A stretch of DNA of 64,000 nucleotides from Mixta sp031457955 (GCF_031457955.1 NZ_JAVDXN010000004.1:1-64000); one strand, 5' to 3'. Numbered from the stretch's first letter, positions 52,721 to 62,952 are shown. A program made the numbers and translations. Notes: generated by a model from the sequence alone, not told the origin.

Positions 52721-55288
52721 ATGTCATCTTTTTCCTCCCTTTATGCTTGCTTTTATCATAAAAAAATCAGGGTGCCTTCATGGCCATTTACCGCTGCGCT
52801 GTTTTGGTGTTTACCCGTGCCGGTATGGGCAGCGGTTACGTTTGATCCTATATTTCTCGACCAGGCAGCGGGGGACACGATCGATATTTCCCGATTTAAC
52901 GGTGAATTTAAGGTTCCGGCAGGCACCTATGCCAGCGATATTTATTTAAACGATCGGCTGCTGGGGCGTGAAAATGTCACCGTTCAGGAGAAACAGGGGA
53001 AATCGGTTATTTGTTTTAGTCCAGTGCTGGCTAACCTGGCGGGTTTCCGTATCAGTCGGCTTACCACCGCGCAGCAGGAAGCCCTGCTTCATGAGACAGG
53101 CTGCACGCAACTGGAATCGATCGAGCCCTCATCTAAAGCGCAGATGGTGCTTGCCGATATGCGCCTGAATCTACACATACCGCAGGCATGGCTTAACCAA
53201 ACCGTACGTGGCTATGTGGATCCTGAACGATGGGACGCGGGAAGTAATGCGCTGTATGTCAGTTATGACAATAGTTACTTTAAACAACGCTCAGGCAGGG
53301 TAAGCTCCGAATCTTTTTACAGCAAGCTGGGTGGAAACATTAATTTTCACGGCTGGATGTTTCGTCATTCTGGCGCGTGGCGGTGGGACCAACGTAACGG
53401 CAGCCGCTATACCGTTTTGAGTAATAACCTGCAACGCGATATCACGCCATTACGCGCCAGGGTGTTAATTGGCGATGCCAACAGCTCAGGCTCAATGTTT
53501 AACTCCTTTATGTTCCGAGGCGTGCGGCTGGCCTCGTCCGAACAGATGTTACCTGACTCGCAGCGCGGCTATGCTCCCGTGGTGCGCGGTATTGCGCAAA
53601 GCAATGCGCGCGTGCAGATCCGACAAAATACCGCTTTGATTTATGAAACCACGGTGCCGCCGGGTGAGTTTGTTATCAATGATATTTATCCCTCCGGCTA
53701 TGGCGGCGACCTTCATGTGGCGGTAACAGAATCTGATGGGCGGGAAACAACGTTTATCGTGCCTTATGCGGCGGTTTCGGAAATGATTCGCCCAGGCAGC
53801 TACCGCTATAGCCTGCTGTTGGGAACGCTACGTAATCAAGGCGTCAGCTACACCCCGAAAGTATTTCAGACGACGGTGCAATACGGCATCAATAACGGAT
53901 TAACGGGTTATAGCGGCCTGCTGGGTTCCGGTGATTACCTTGCCGGGCTGGTCGGCGGCGCGATCGGCACCTCGGCAGGGGCATTTGCTCTGGATATCAC
54001 CGGTGCCAGCTTTGATGACGGCATCAGCGCGCAAAGCGGGGTAAGCGTGCGCGGCAGCTATAGCAAATTTATTTCCACCACCAACAGCACCATTTCCGTT
54101 GCCGCCTACCGGTTTTCCTCTTCAGGTTATCTCGATTTAACCAGCGCCACGCAATTAGTGAATCATCACCAAAAAAACGATCGGGCGCAGAAATTTCAGT
54201 TAAACCGGCCACATAACCGGTTGTCCGTTACGCTAAGCCAGCAGCTGGGCGAGCGCGGCGGCAGTATTTATACCAGCGGTTATGTTGAAAATTACTGGGA
54301 CAGGCAGGGAAGCGATGTGCAGTATCAGTTGGGTTATACCAATCGTTTTAAGTCGTTTAATTACGGCATCAGCATTCATCGCGCTAAAACGGCTTTCTAT
54401 AGCGAAACGCAATATCTTCTCTCTTTCTCGCTGCCGTTAGGCAAGGGCTCACATGCGCCGTACATGAACAGCTATCTCACGCGCAGCGATGAAGGCGTGG
54501 CTACCCAACTGGCGTTAAGCGGCGTGCTGGGAGAAAAAGATCAGATGGATTACAACGTCGGCGTTGCGCGTGAAAATAACGGCGACAGTTCGGGAAATAT
54601 AGCGGGCTCTTATCGTTTCAGGAATACGCAGCTGAAAGCCAGCTATGCGCAGGGTAAGAATTATCACGCTTATACCGCCGGATTGAACGGCAGCCTGCTG
54701 ATATTACCGGATGCGCTGGTCGCCAGCCCCTATACCGGCGATACGCAGGCGGTGATTAAAGCTGAAGGCGCAGCCGGTGCGTCGATTGACGGGTATCCAG
54801 GGGTGATTTTCAACGATGCGGGCTATGCCCTGGTTCCCTGGCTCACGCCTTATCGCATCAATAAAATTGCCATTAATCCCACCGGCATGCCGCTGGATGT
54901 TGAACTGGAAACCACCGTTAAGCAGGTCGTGCCACGTGCCGGGGCGATAGTCAAAGTTGATTATCCAACTAAACAGGGCCGCGCGATATTAATTCGGGCA
55001 CAGCTACCGGATGGCGAAGCCTTGCCTTTCGGTGCCAGTGTGAAAACCGAAGATGGACGTGATGTGGGCGTCGTGGCCCAGGGCGGTCAAATGTATATCC
55101 GCCTTGAGCAGAGCATCAATCGGTTACAGGTTAGCTGGGGTCCGCACAGTCGCTATACCTGCCTGTTTGATATTAACCTGCCGGAAAAGAGTAATAAAAG
55201 GCAACGCCAATTTCAGCGTTTCAATACCACATGTCGTTACCCTACACCGGCCGCCAGACAAGAAATGCTAGCAAAAGCGGTACGATAA
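52721..55288 (+). CDS. Outer-membrane fimbrial usher (FimD/PapC family)
   Basis: An 855-residue usher. A signal peptide ends near VWAA (about residue 38), followed by the N-terminal chaperone-binding domain (VTFDPIFLDQAAGDTIDISRF), a 24-strand barrel with plug domain and two C-terminal domains (AQGGQMYIRLEQS). It assembles and secretes the fimbria. It is close in length to FimD. Confidence 0.93.
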   Translation: MSSFSSLYACFYHKKIRVPSWPFTAALFWCLPVPVWAAVTFDPIFLDQAAGDTIDISRFNGEFKVPAGTYASDIYLNDRLLGRENVTVQEKQGKSVICFSPVLANLAGFRISRLTTAQQEALLHETGCTQLESIEPSSKAQMVLADMRLNLHIPQAWLNQTVRGYVDPERWDAGSNALYVSYDNSYFKQRSGRVSSESFYSKLGGNINFHGWMFRHSGAWRWDQRNGSRYTVLSNNLQRDITPLRARVLIGDANSSGSMFNSFMFRGVRLASSEQMLPDSQRGYAPVVRGIAQSNARVQIRQNTALIYETTVPPGEFVINDIYPSGYGGDLHVAVTESDGRETTFIVPYAAVSEMIRPGSYRYSLLLGTLRNQGVSYTPKVFQTTVQYGINNGLTGYSGLLGSGDYLAGLVGGAIGTSAGAFALDITGASFDDGISAQSGVSVRGSYSKFISTTNSTISVAAYRFSSSGYLDLTSATQLVNHHQKNDRAQKFQLNRPHNRLSVTLSQQLGERGGSIYTSGYVENYWDRQGSDVQYQLGYTNRFKSFNYGISIHRAKTAFYSETQYLLSFSLPLGKGSHAPYMNSYLTRSDEGVATQLALSGVLGEKDQMDYNVGVARENNGDSSGNIAGSYRFRNTQLKASYAQGKNYHAYTAGLNGSLLILPDALVASPYTGDTQAVIKAEGAAGASIDGYPGVIFNDAGYALVPWLTPYRINKIAINPTGMPLDVELETTVKQVVPRAGAIVKVDYPTKQGRAILIRAQLPDGEALPFGASVKTEDGRDVGVVAQGGQMYIRLEQSINRLQVSWGPHSRYTCLFDINLPEKSNKRQRQFQRFNTTCRYPTPAARQEMLAKAVR

Positions 55289-55315
55289 CATCAGCGCTGG
55301 TTTTTGGAGAAAATA

Positions 55316-56362
55316 ATGAATGACCGGATGAAAATATATTTTTGCCGCTACGGCAAAACGCTTTTTCTGCTGTTTTGCTGTTTTGTCGGCAAGATAAGTT
55401 ATGCCGCAACCATCCGCTGCGGCCCTGATTCAAGTATCTCTAATAGCATTACCGCGTTTGATTTTAATAAGCTGCCAAATCAAATCCCTAATAACCTGCC
55501 TGTAGGAACGACGATTTATGACGTTACCATGAATCTTGATCTCTGGTGCGCCAAGGAGCTGAATAGCAGTACCATTAATTCCGGCAAAGAAAAGATCTAT
55601 ATCAATCGCAACACGGTGGAGAATTCGTTAGGGAATAAAAGCGGATTATCCTTTTTTGTCACCATCAATGGCGACAGAGATACAGTGAGTAAAAGCTACG
55701 ACAGCGGCTACACCACGGATGCGATTTTTGTACAGGGCTTGTCGACCTCTTACTACACAAAAGTCAGCGTTTCCGTACGCATCGAGTTGGTGAAAACCGG
55801 AAAAACGGAGGCGATCACGCCGTTTCGCAACGATGTCTGGCTATTTTCCATCGGTGACGCGGGCTTAGGCTATATGCGCTATCGCGCTACTAACGTCAGA
55901 AAACTCTCTTTCTCTGAATATACCTGCAACGCCACCACGCCCAATATCTATCAAACGCTGCCGGGCCTGAAGGTTTCGGCGTTACCACAACATGGGCGGG
56001 CGGATAAATACACTACCGATTTCTCAATTTCGTTGCAATGTAACGGTAATGTATGGAGTACGCTCTCTATTAATATGGCGCTTAGCGGTACGCCAGTCGC
56101 CGGTTTAGAAAGTCGTGGTGTTTATCCCTTTTTTGATCGCCTCGGTAATATCGCTGAAGGTATCGGCTTCCAGATATTGCATCAGAATAGCGCGGGCGTA
56201 TTTGTTGAAACGGAAAATAATGCGTGGTTTAAAATAGGTGATTTCTCATCGGCAAATCCAATGTTAACGGTTCCTTTACGCGCGGCCTATTACCGCACGC
56301 AGGAAAAAGTGACGCCGGGGGAATTAACAGGTAGCGTAACTTATACCATTGATTATATGTAA
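55316..56362 (+). CDS. Fimbrial tip adhesin, two-domain
   Basis: A 348-residue exported protein in the tip-adhesin position of the operon. A signal peptide ends SYA (about residue 30), followed by a lectin-like N-terminal domain with Cys pairs and a C-terminal pilin domain ending SVTYTIDYM, the chaperone-recognition strand. The receptor-binding half is not like FimH or another adhesin I recognise. GGAG lies six bases before the ATG at 55316. Confidence 0.8.
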   Translation: MNDRMKIYFCRYGKTLFLLFCCFVGKISYAATIRCGPDSSISNSITAFDFNKLPNQIPNNLPVGTTIYDVTMNLDLWCAKELNSSTINSGKEKIYINRNTVENSLGNKSGLSFFVTINGDRDTVSKSYDSGYTTDAIFVQGLSTSYYTKVSVSVRIELVKTGKTEAITPFRNDVWLFSIGDAGLGYMRYRATNVRKLSFSEYTCNATTPNIYQTLPGLKVSALPQHGRADKYTTDFSISLQCNGNVWSTLSINMALSGTPVAGLESRGVYPFFDRLGNIAEGIGFQILHQNSAGVFVETENNAWFKIGDFSSANPMLTVPLRAAYYRTQEKVTPGELTGSVTYTIDYM

Positions 56363-56481
56363 AGGCGTGAAAATAGATATTTGACATTTATTATATTCAG
56401 GCGTCAGATAGCGAATGTGTAAATAGCCGATGAGTTTGTTGGCTTTTTATTAATGGAAAATATAAAGGCAAAGGAATGATT

Positions 56482-59400
56482 ATGAGCAGAAAACTTCCAC
56501 GTTACTTTTCTTGTTCTCATACTGGCGTGAGCAACGCGTGCCTGCTTCTCACGCTGCTGCCTTTGTCGGCCAGCAGCGCTTCGCCCTGGCATGAAAGCAG
56601 CGGACAGCGCACGGAGGTTACTGCCGGTTACGCCAGCAGTGAGAATGGGGATATTCCGCTGTATGTCTCAGGTGCAGGAAGCGAACTGGTGGTTCAGCCC
56701 GCGCTGAATTTTTATAGCGAAAAAGATTCAGCAGCCTGGGTCGAAAACCGCGGGACGCTAACCATTAACGGGGCAAGCCTGGAAAATAATGCGGAATCCT
56801 ATCCGGTGATTACTGTTTCATCGGGCTATTTAAACCTTAATAACAGCAGCATTCGTACCTGGCAAAGCAGTGCTCGCGGGGTCGAGGCCAGCGGCAATTC
56901 GGTGGTGAAAATCAACAACACTGATATGACCCTGTCAGGCACACAAGGCTATGGCGTTGAGCTAAAAGATAATTCGTCTCTGGTTGCCGATGGCTTAAAG
57001 GTTGATGTAAGGGGAACGTCAGTTTCAGCGGGCGTGACGCTCAACGGTGCCGGTACCACGGCCAGGATCACTAATAGCCAGTTTTATCTCAACGGCGCTT
57101 CGGTGAGCTACGGCATTCAACAAAACCTTGGCAATTTGATCGCTGACGGCATCACCGTTATTTCCAAAGGCCTGAGCGGCGGTATACGTATTGGCGACTG
57201 GGGCCGGATGACCCGAACGATCTTATCCAACAGCACGGTTCAGGTTGAAAACGAATATGCTCTGTTGATTCGCAATTCGCGTTCGGATCTGACCCACGTG
57301 GATGTTACCGCTACCGGCGATTATGTCAGGGCGTTAGATATTAATCAGAACGCCAGCGTGGCGGTGGAGGGCGGCAGTTATACTACCTACGGTAAAGATG
57401 CCGACGCGGTCTGGCTGCCGAATCACGATACTCACTTAACCATTAACAACGCGGCGCTGGCGACGTTTGGCGAGCGATCCCATGCGTTAAATGTGCTGGA
57501 TGGCACGGCGCAGGCGGAAAAGGTAACGTTAACCACCACCGGTTCAGCGAGCCACGGCATCTATACGCAAAATCAGGCCACCGGTAAGCATCTTACCGTG
57601 CAAACTCAAGGCGACAATAGCTGGGGGGCAATCAGCGCTGGCTACGGGCAGCTTAAGCTGGATAACAGTACGATCGCCACCCAAGGCGCAGCGGCTGCTG
57701 GAATCGGGGCGTTTCATCAGGCAACCGTAGAGGCCAACGGGGTAAACGTAACCACACACGGCAAGGATGCCAGCGCCTTGTTTATGCGCGCCGGTAACGT
57801 GACGCTGGATAACAGCGCGTTAGCCAGCGCAGGAGATGCCCCCGCGCTGGCAGTCCGAAGCGGAGCGGCCACCAGCCAGGTTCGCCTGAATAACGTCAAG
57901 CTCACCAGCGCAACGCGCGAAGCGATCAACGTCACGGCGGCCAGCCTTAACATGCAGGTCAGCAACGGCGCTTATTTGCAGGGTGGCAACCAGAAGCTGT
58001 TGAATGTGATAACGGTTAACGATAGCGGCGCTGTTTATGGTTCTCACGTTGAGCTGAAAGCCAGCGACAGCACCTCGTTAAACGGAGATGTGCACGTTGA
58101 TGCAGGCAGCAGCGCCTCACTGGTGTTGCAGAACCATTCACAGCTTCACGGCGCGGTTAACCGAGCCGATATCGCCCTCTATTCTCATAGCCTGTGGCAG
58201 ATGCCGCGCGGCTCGCAGGTAAATAACCTTATCAACCAGGGCACGGTGGCCTTTAAGCAAGGCAGCGTTGGCGATGATTTGGTCGTCGCCGGTGATTACG
58301 CCGGTGATGACGGCACGCTGATGTTTAATACGCGCCTGGGCGATGATAGTTCAGTGACTAATCGCCTGATCGTTAATGGCAACAGCGCAGGTTCTACCTG
58401 GGTGAACGTGCTTAACGCCGGTGGCAGCGGTGCTAAAACGCTTAACGGCATTAAGCTGATCGAGGTTAACGGGAAGTCTGAAGGTGAGTTTATCCAGCAG
58501 GGAAGGATAGTTGCGGGCGCTTATGAGTATCACTTAAGCCGGGGCGCAGGCACCAACGCGGGTAACTGGTATTTGATGAACCATACTGCTGACAACACGC
58601 CGGTATTTCGTCCCGAAGTGGGTGGCTATATCGCTAACAGCGCGGCGGCGGCCACGCTATTTAACCTCAGCCTGCACGATCGTCTGGGCAACCGCAGCCT
58701 GAGCGATAGCGAGCGTCCGCAGGGAAACAGCGTGTGGTTGCGTCAAACGGCGGGGCATCATCGTTCCCGCATGGCGGATACGCTGGAAGCGCAGGGCAAT
58801 CGCTATAGCGTACAGTTAGGCGGCGATCTCTGGCAGCTGACGCCAGGCAAGGGACGTTTGCATATCGGCCCGATGCTGGGCTATGGTCGACAGGCGACTA
58901 ATCTCGGTTCAACGCTCAGCCGCTATACCGCCAGCAGTACGATTTCCGGTTACAGTTTGGGGGCGTATGCCAGCTGGTTTGCGCAGCAAAACAGCGATAA
59001 CGGACTGTGGCTGGATAGTTGGCTGCAATATAACTGGTTTAGCGGCAGCGTAGCGGGGGAAGGGCTGCGCAGCGAAAGTTATCATATGCAGGGGATCAGC
59101 GCTTCGCTGGAGGGCGGTTATGCATGGCAGGTGCTGGCGCGGCAGGGCAAGAATCAGCGTCGCTACGGTTTTTACCTGCAGCCGCATGCGCAAGTTATTT
59201 TTAACGGCCTGAAAACCGTGCGCTTAACCGAGCAGAACGGCACGCAGATCGAAAATAAAAATAATAACTTAATCAGCCGCGTCGGGATTCGTGGCTGGGT
59301 TACGGAATCGAAGCAGCCCGGCGAAAGCGATCTGAGGCCCTATGTTGAACTCAACTGGTTGCATAACAGCGATCCTTATCGGGTGAGCCTGAATCAGCTT

Positions 59401-59562
59401 AAAGTGCAGCAAAACAGCGGCCGTAATTTAGCGGAAATCAAAACCGGTGTTGAAGGGAAAGTGAGTGATAACTTACAGCTCAACGGTAGCATAGCCTTGC
59501 AGCAGGGACGCGACCACTATCAGGACGCCAGCCTGATGCTGGGCGCGAAATACCGCTTCTGA
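56482..59562 (+). CDS. Large autotransporter (type Va) adhesin-like protein
   Basis: A 1026-residue autotransporter. An extended signal sequence at about 1-35 is followed by a passenger (about 36-720) built of short repeats of the form VTLDNS / HLTINNAAL, a pertactin/AIDA-like beta-helix. The C-terminal 280 residues form the 12-strand barrel, ending in the typical aromatic residue (ASLMLGAKYRF). The passenger has few cysteines and no visible protease motif, so adhesion or aggregation is more likely than proteolysis. AAAGGA is best spaced for the ATG at 56482; one lies at 56476 too. Confidence 0.87.
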   Translation: MSRKLPRYFSCSHTGVSNACLLLTLLPLSASSASPWHESSGQRTEVTAGYASSENGDIPLYVSGAGSELVVQPALNFYSEKDSAAWVENRGTLTINGASLENNAESYPVITVSSGYLNLNNSSIRTWQSSARGVEASGNSVVKINNTDMTLSGTQGYGVELKDNSSLVADGLKVDVRGTSVSAGVTLNGAGTTARITNSQFYLNGASVSYGIQQNLGNLIADGITVISKGLSGGIRIGDWGRMTRTILSNSTVQVENEYALLIRNSRSDLTHVDVTATGDYVRALDINQNASVAVEGGSYTTYGKDADAVWLPNHDTHLTINNAALATFGERSHALNVLDGTAQAEKVTLTTTGSASHGIYTQNQATGKHLTVQTQGDNSWGAISAGYGQLKLDNSTIATQGAAAAGIGAFHQATVEANGVNVTTHGKDASALFMRAGNVTLDNSALASAGDAPALAVRSGAATSQVRLNNVKLTSATREAINVTAASLNMQVSNGAYLQGGNQKLLNVITVNDSGAVYGSHVELKASDSTSLNGDVHVDAGSSASLVLQNHSQLHGAVNRADIALYSHSLWQMPRGSQVNNLINQGTVAFKQGSVGDDLVVAGDYAGDDGTLMFNTRLGDDSSVTNRLIVNGNSAGSTWVNVLNAGGSGAKTLNGIKLIEVNGKSEGEFIQQGRIVAGAYEYHLSRGAGTNAGNWYLMNHTADNTPVFRPEVGGYIANSAAAATLFNLSLHDRLGNRSLSDSERPQGNSVWLRQTAGHHRSRMADTLEAQGNRYSVQLGGDLWQLTPGKGRLHIGPMLGYGRQATNLGSTLSRYTASSTISGYSLGAYASWFAQQNSDNGLWLDSWLQYNWFSGSVAGEGLRSESYHMQGISASLEGGYAWQVLARQGKNQRRYGFYLQPHAQVIFNGLKTVRLTEQNGTQIENKNNNLISRVGIRGWVTESKQPGESDLRPYVELNWLHNSDPYRVSLNQLKVQQNSGRNLAEIKTGVEGKVSDNLQLNGSIALQQGRDHYQDASLMLGAKYRF

Positions 59563-59578
59563 GCGCGTTGTCAGATAA

Positions 59579-59616
59579 AAAGAGGCCGGGCAGGTGGCTG
59601 CTGCGGCCTCTTTTTT
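59579..59616 (+). terminator. Terminator after the autotransporter gene
   Basis: Stem AGAGGCCG (59581-59588)/CGGCCTCT (59604-59611), flanked by A's and T's so it can work on both strands; six T's follow. It would also end the convergent mnmE transcript. Confidence 0.85.
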
Positions 59617-59650
59617 GCGCTCAGCTTTTTAACGATGGTCAGCGAGGCGC

Positions 59651-61015
59651 TTATTTACCGATACAGAAGCTGGAGAAGATGCGGCCCAGCAGATCGTCAG
59701 AGGTAAACTCGCCGGTGATTTCACTCAGCGCCTGCTGCGCCAGCCGCAGTTCTTCAGCCAGCAGTTCACCGGCCCAGGCGCCTAACAGCTGCGCTTTGCC
59801 CTGCTGTAAGTGAGTATCCGCTAACTCCAGAGCCTGCAAATGGCGGCGACGCGCAAGGAAACCGCCTTCCATGTTGTCGTTAAAGCCCATGCTCTGTTTG
59901 AGATGATCGCGCAGCACTTCAATACCTTCACCGGTACGAGCGGAAAGACGAATAAGTGAGTGACCATTTACTTCTGTCAAACCAAGGTTCTCACCGGTAA
60001 CGTCAGCCTTATTGCGCACAACGGTAATCGGCAGGGATTCCGGCAGGCGGGCAATAAAGTCTGGCCAGATGGCGGCAGGTTCGGTGGCGTCGGTGGTGGT
60101 GCCATCCACCATAAACAGAACGCGATCCGCCTGCTCAATCTCCTGCCAGGCGCGTTCAATGCCGATACGTTCAACTTCATCGCTGGCATCGCGTAAACCG
60201 GCGGTATCGATGATGTGCAGCGGCATGCCATCAATGTGGATATGTTCACGCAGGACGTCACGCGTGGTACCGGCGATATCGGTGACGATAGCGGCCTCGC
60301 GTCCGGCCAATGCGTTCAGCAGGCTCGATTTACCGGCGTTCGGCCGCCCGGCAATCACCACTTTCATTCCTTCACGTAGCAGGCTCCCCTGACGCGCTTC
60401 TGCGCGTACTGCGTTCAAATCCTGCATAACCACGTTCAGCTGCGCCTCGATTTTACCGTCGGAAAGAAAGTCGATTTCTTCATCGGGGAAGTCGATAGCC
60501 GCTTCTACGTAGATCCGCAGGTGAGTAAGTGCTTCCACTAAATGATTAACGCGGGTAGAGAAAGCGCCCTGTAACGAGTTCACTGCCGAGCGCGCCGCCT
60601 GCTCTGAGCTGGCGTCAATCAGGTCGGCGATCGCTTCGGCCTGCGCCAGATCCAGCTTATCGTTCAGAAACGCGCGTTCAGAGAACTCACCGGGGTTGGC
60701 GATGCGTAAGCCGGGCAATGCGGCAATACGTTTTAGCAGCAGATCGAGGATCACCGGGCCGCCGTGCCCCTGTAGCTCCAGCACGTCTTCGCCGGTAAAG
60801 GAGTTCGGACCGGGAAACCAGAGCGCGATGCCCTGATCGAGTGTGCTGCCATCTGCGGCCTTAAACGGCAGATAGTCAGCGTAACGCGGCTTCGGCAGTT
60901 TACCCAACAGCTGCTGGGCCACCTCTGCGGCTTTGCTGCCGGAAATACGCAGAATACCCACGCCGCCACGTCCTGGCGGTGTGGCCTGGGCGACAATCGT
61001 ATCGCTGTGGCTCAT
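59651..61015 (-). CDS. mnmE: tRNA modification GTPase MnmE (TrmE)
   Basis: A 454-residue GTPase, same length as E. coli MnmE, which works with MnmG on wobble uridine 34. The N-terminal folate-binding domain starts MSHSDTIVAQATPPGRGGVG. The G domain shows GRPNAGKSS, DIAGTTRD, DTAGLRD and NKAD. The C-terminus ends FSSFCIGK with the catalytic-loop Cys. The start at 61015 matches the family; the frame continues 33 codons upstream through the inverted repeat without support. Confidence 0.96.
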   Translation of the reverse strand: MSHSDTIVAQATPPGRGGVGILRISGSKAAEVAQQLLGKLPKPRYADYLPFKAADGSTLDQGIALWFPGPNSFTGEDVLELQGHGGPVILDLLLKRIAALPGLRIANPGEFSERAFLNDKLDLAQAEAIADLIDASSEQAARSAVNSLQGAFSTRVNHLVEALTHLRIYVEAAIDFPDEEIDFLSDGKIEAQLNVVMQDLNAVRAEARQGSLLREGMKVVIAGRPNAGKSSLLNALAGREAAIVTDIAGTTRDVLREHIHIDGMPLHIIDTAGLRDASDEVERIGIERAWQEIEQADRVLFMVDGTTTDATEPAAIWPDFIARLPESLPITVVRNKADVTGENLGLTEVNGHSLIRLSARTGEGIEVLRDHLKQSMGFNDNMEGGFLARRRHLQALELADTHLQQGKAQLLGAWAGELLAEELRLAQQALSEITGEFTSDDLLGRIFSSFCIGK

Positions 61016-61080
61016 GGAAACTCTCTCAATACGGTAATAAAAAAGGAGGTCAGGTCGCTGCCTCAGATAAAAAGGTGCCT

Positions 61081-61192
61081 GCGCGGGGAGTGCAGGCAGA
61101 TCGTAAAGACGCAAAAAACGTCATCCCTGACAGCTCGGCCTGCGCCATCCCTGGCGCAGGACGCTTTACTCTTCTGCCTGCACTCCCCGCGC
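61081..61192. repeat. 112-bp element with 20-bp perfect inverted terminal repeats
   Basis: The 20 bases at 61081-61100 are the exact reverse complement of 61173-61192 (starting GCGCGGGGAGTGCAGG). Inside lies another perfect hairpin TGCGCCA-TCCC-TGGCGCA (61141-61158) and the arms partly extend with GTAAAG/CTTTAC. It lies between the yidC terminator and the mnmE start. It has no coding capacity; it may be a REP/MITE-like element or a leader structure of mnmE. Confidence 0.78.
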
Positions 61193-61245
61193 CTTGAGTT
61201 TGTTCGCTCGTTGCACCAATTATGATGACCGGACGGCAACAAATA

Positions 61246-61273
61246 AACAGGGGCGGTAAAATCCGCCCCTGTT
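61246..61273 (-). terminator. Rho-independent terminator after yidC
   Basis: Perfect 11-bp stem AACAGGGGCGG/CCGCCCCTGTT with a 6-nt loop; on the minus strand it is followed by TTATTTG. It is about 30 bp past the yidC stop. Confidence 0.8.
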
Positions 61274-61306
61274 AGGTTATGCCTGAAACTGAATAAACTC
61301 AGGCCG

Positions 61307-62950
61307 TTACGCTTTCTTCTTGTCGCGGCTATGCAGGCCACGTTTTTCCAGACCGCGGTAAATCACCTGCTGCTGGATAATGGTGACCAGGTTGCTGACG
61401 ATGTAGTACAGCACCAGACCTGACGGGAACCACAGGAAGAACACCGTAAAAATAACCGGCATAAAAGTCATGATCTTCTGCTGCATCGGATCGGTCACGG
61501 TGGTCGGCGACATCTTCTGAATAAAGAACATCGTCACGCCCATCAGAATCGGCAGAATGTAGTACGGATCCTGCGCAGAAAGGTCGTGAATCCACAGTGC
61601 GAACGGCGCATGGCGCAGCTCTACTGAACCCATCAGCATGTAGTAAAGCGCAAGGAAGATCGGCATCTGAATAACCAGAGGCAGACAGCCGCCCAGCGGG
61701 TTAACCTTCTCTGACTTATACAGCGCCATCATTTCCTGGCTCATGCGCTGCTTATCATCACCTAAACGCTCACGCATCGCCTGAATCTTCGGCTGCAGCA
61801 TGCGCATCTTCGCCATCGAGGTGTACTGCGCTTTGGTCAGCGGGTACATGATGCCGCGTACGATAAAGGTGATAACGATAATTGAGAAGCCCCAGTTACC
61901 GATAAAGCTATGCAGGAATTTCAGCAGCTTAAACAGCGGCTGAGAGATAAACCACAGCCAACCGTAATCCACTGTCAGGTCAAGATGCGGCGCGATTGCC
62001 GCCATTTTGTCCTGAATTTCCGGACCAACCCACAGCGTCGCGGCCAGCGTCTGCTGCGCGCCCGGTGCCACGGCGACCGGCGCAGACTTATAGCCCACTG
62101 CCGCCAGGCCATTGCCCAGGTTGCTGGTATACAGCGTATTGCTGCCCGCGGTACCCGGCACCCATGCGGTGGCGAAATATTGCTGCAGCATCGCTACCCA
62201 GCCATTGGTGGTCGTGGTGCTCAGGTTTTCGTTATCAGCGATGGTGTCAAACTTATACTTCTCATATTTGCTTTCGCTGGTGGAGTACGCCGCACCACGG
62301 AAAGTATGTAAAGCAAAGTTATTGCTGCCGGTATCGCGATGCTTCGGCAGATCGATCGTCTGCTTCAGCTGACCAAACATCGCCACTTCCAGCGGCTGCT
62401 GGGTGGTGTTGTTGACCTGATACTCAACGTTAACGGCATATTCGCCGCGCTTCAGCACAAACGTCTTGGTATAGATCGCGCCGTTTTCTGCGGTGAAGGT
62501 CATCGGAATACGCAGTTCGCTCTGACCATCAGCCAGCTGGAAGCTATCCTGAGTGGTGTTATACAGCGGACGCGCGCCGTTATTCGGGTTATCCGGCCCG
62601 TTTCTGCCGGTCAGGCCGCTCTGTGCCTGATACAGGAAGCCTGGGGAGGTTTCCAGCAGCTGGAAAGGCTGAGAAGAACCCAGTTTATCCGGGTAAGTCA
62701 GCAGCTGCGCCTGCTCCACATCGCCACCACGGGTGTTGATATGTAAAGACAGGACATCAGTCTTAACGGTGATCGTTTTGCCCTGACCGCTGGCAGGCAC
62801 ACCCTGATTAGCGGCATCACCGCTTGCTGTCGTGTTTTGCGTGGTCTGAGTTTGCTGCGGCTGCGGAGCGTGGTCCGTTTGCCAGGCTTGCCAGATCATG
62901 AAAGACACGAACAGAAAAGCGATGAGAAAAAGATTGCGTTGCGAATCCAT
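61307..62950 (-). CDS. yidC: Membrane protein insertase YidC
   Basis: A 547-residue inner-membrane insertase (E. coli 548). The N-terminal membrane anchor (MDSQRNLFLIAFLFVSFMIW) is followed by a large periplasmic beta-domain (about 60-340) and the conserved five-helix core with GWGFSIIVITFIVRG-type helix 2 and PLGGCLPLVIQMPIF. It inserts subunits such as ATP synthase c. It ends with a basic tail. Confidence 0.96.
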   Translation of the reverse strand: MDSQRNLFLIAFLFVSFMIWQAWQTDHAPQPQQTQTTQNTTASGDAANQGVPASGQGKTITVKTDVLSLHINTRGGDVEQAQLLTYPDKLGSSQPFQLLETSPGFLYQAQSGLTGRNGPDNPNNGARPLYNTTQDSFQLADGQSELRIPMTFTAENGAIYTKTFVLKRGEYAVNVEYQVNNTTQQPLEVAMFGQLKQTIDLPKHRDTGSNNFALHTFRGAAYSTSESKYEKYKFDTIADNENLSTTTTNGWVAMLQQYFATAWVPGTAGSNTLYTSNLGNGLAAVGYKSAPVAVAPGAQQTLAATLWVGPEIQDKMAAIAPHLDLTVDYGWLWFISQPLFKLLKFLHSFIGNWGFSIIVITFIVRGIMYPLTKAQYTSMAKMRMLQPKIQAMRERLGDDKQRMSQEMMALYKSEKVNPLGGCLPLVIQMPIFLALYYMLMGSVELRHAPFALWIHDLSAQDPYYILPILMGVTMFFIQKMSPTTVTDPMQQKIMTFMPVIFTVFFLWFPSGLVLYYIVSNLVTIIQQQVIYRGLEKRGLHSRDKKKA

Positions 62951-62952
62951 CG

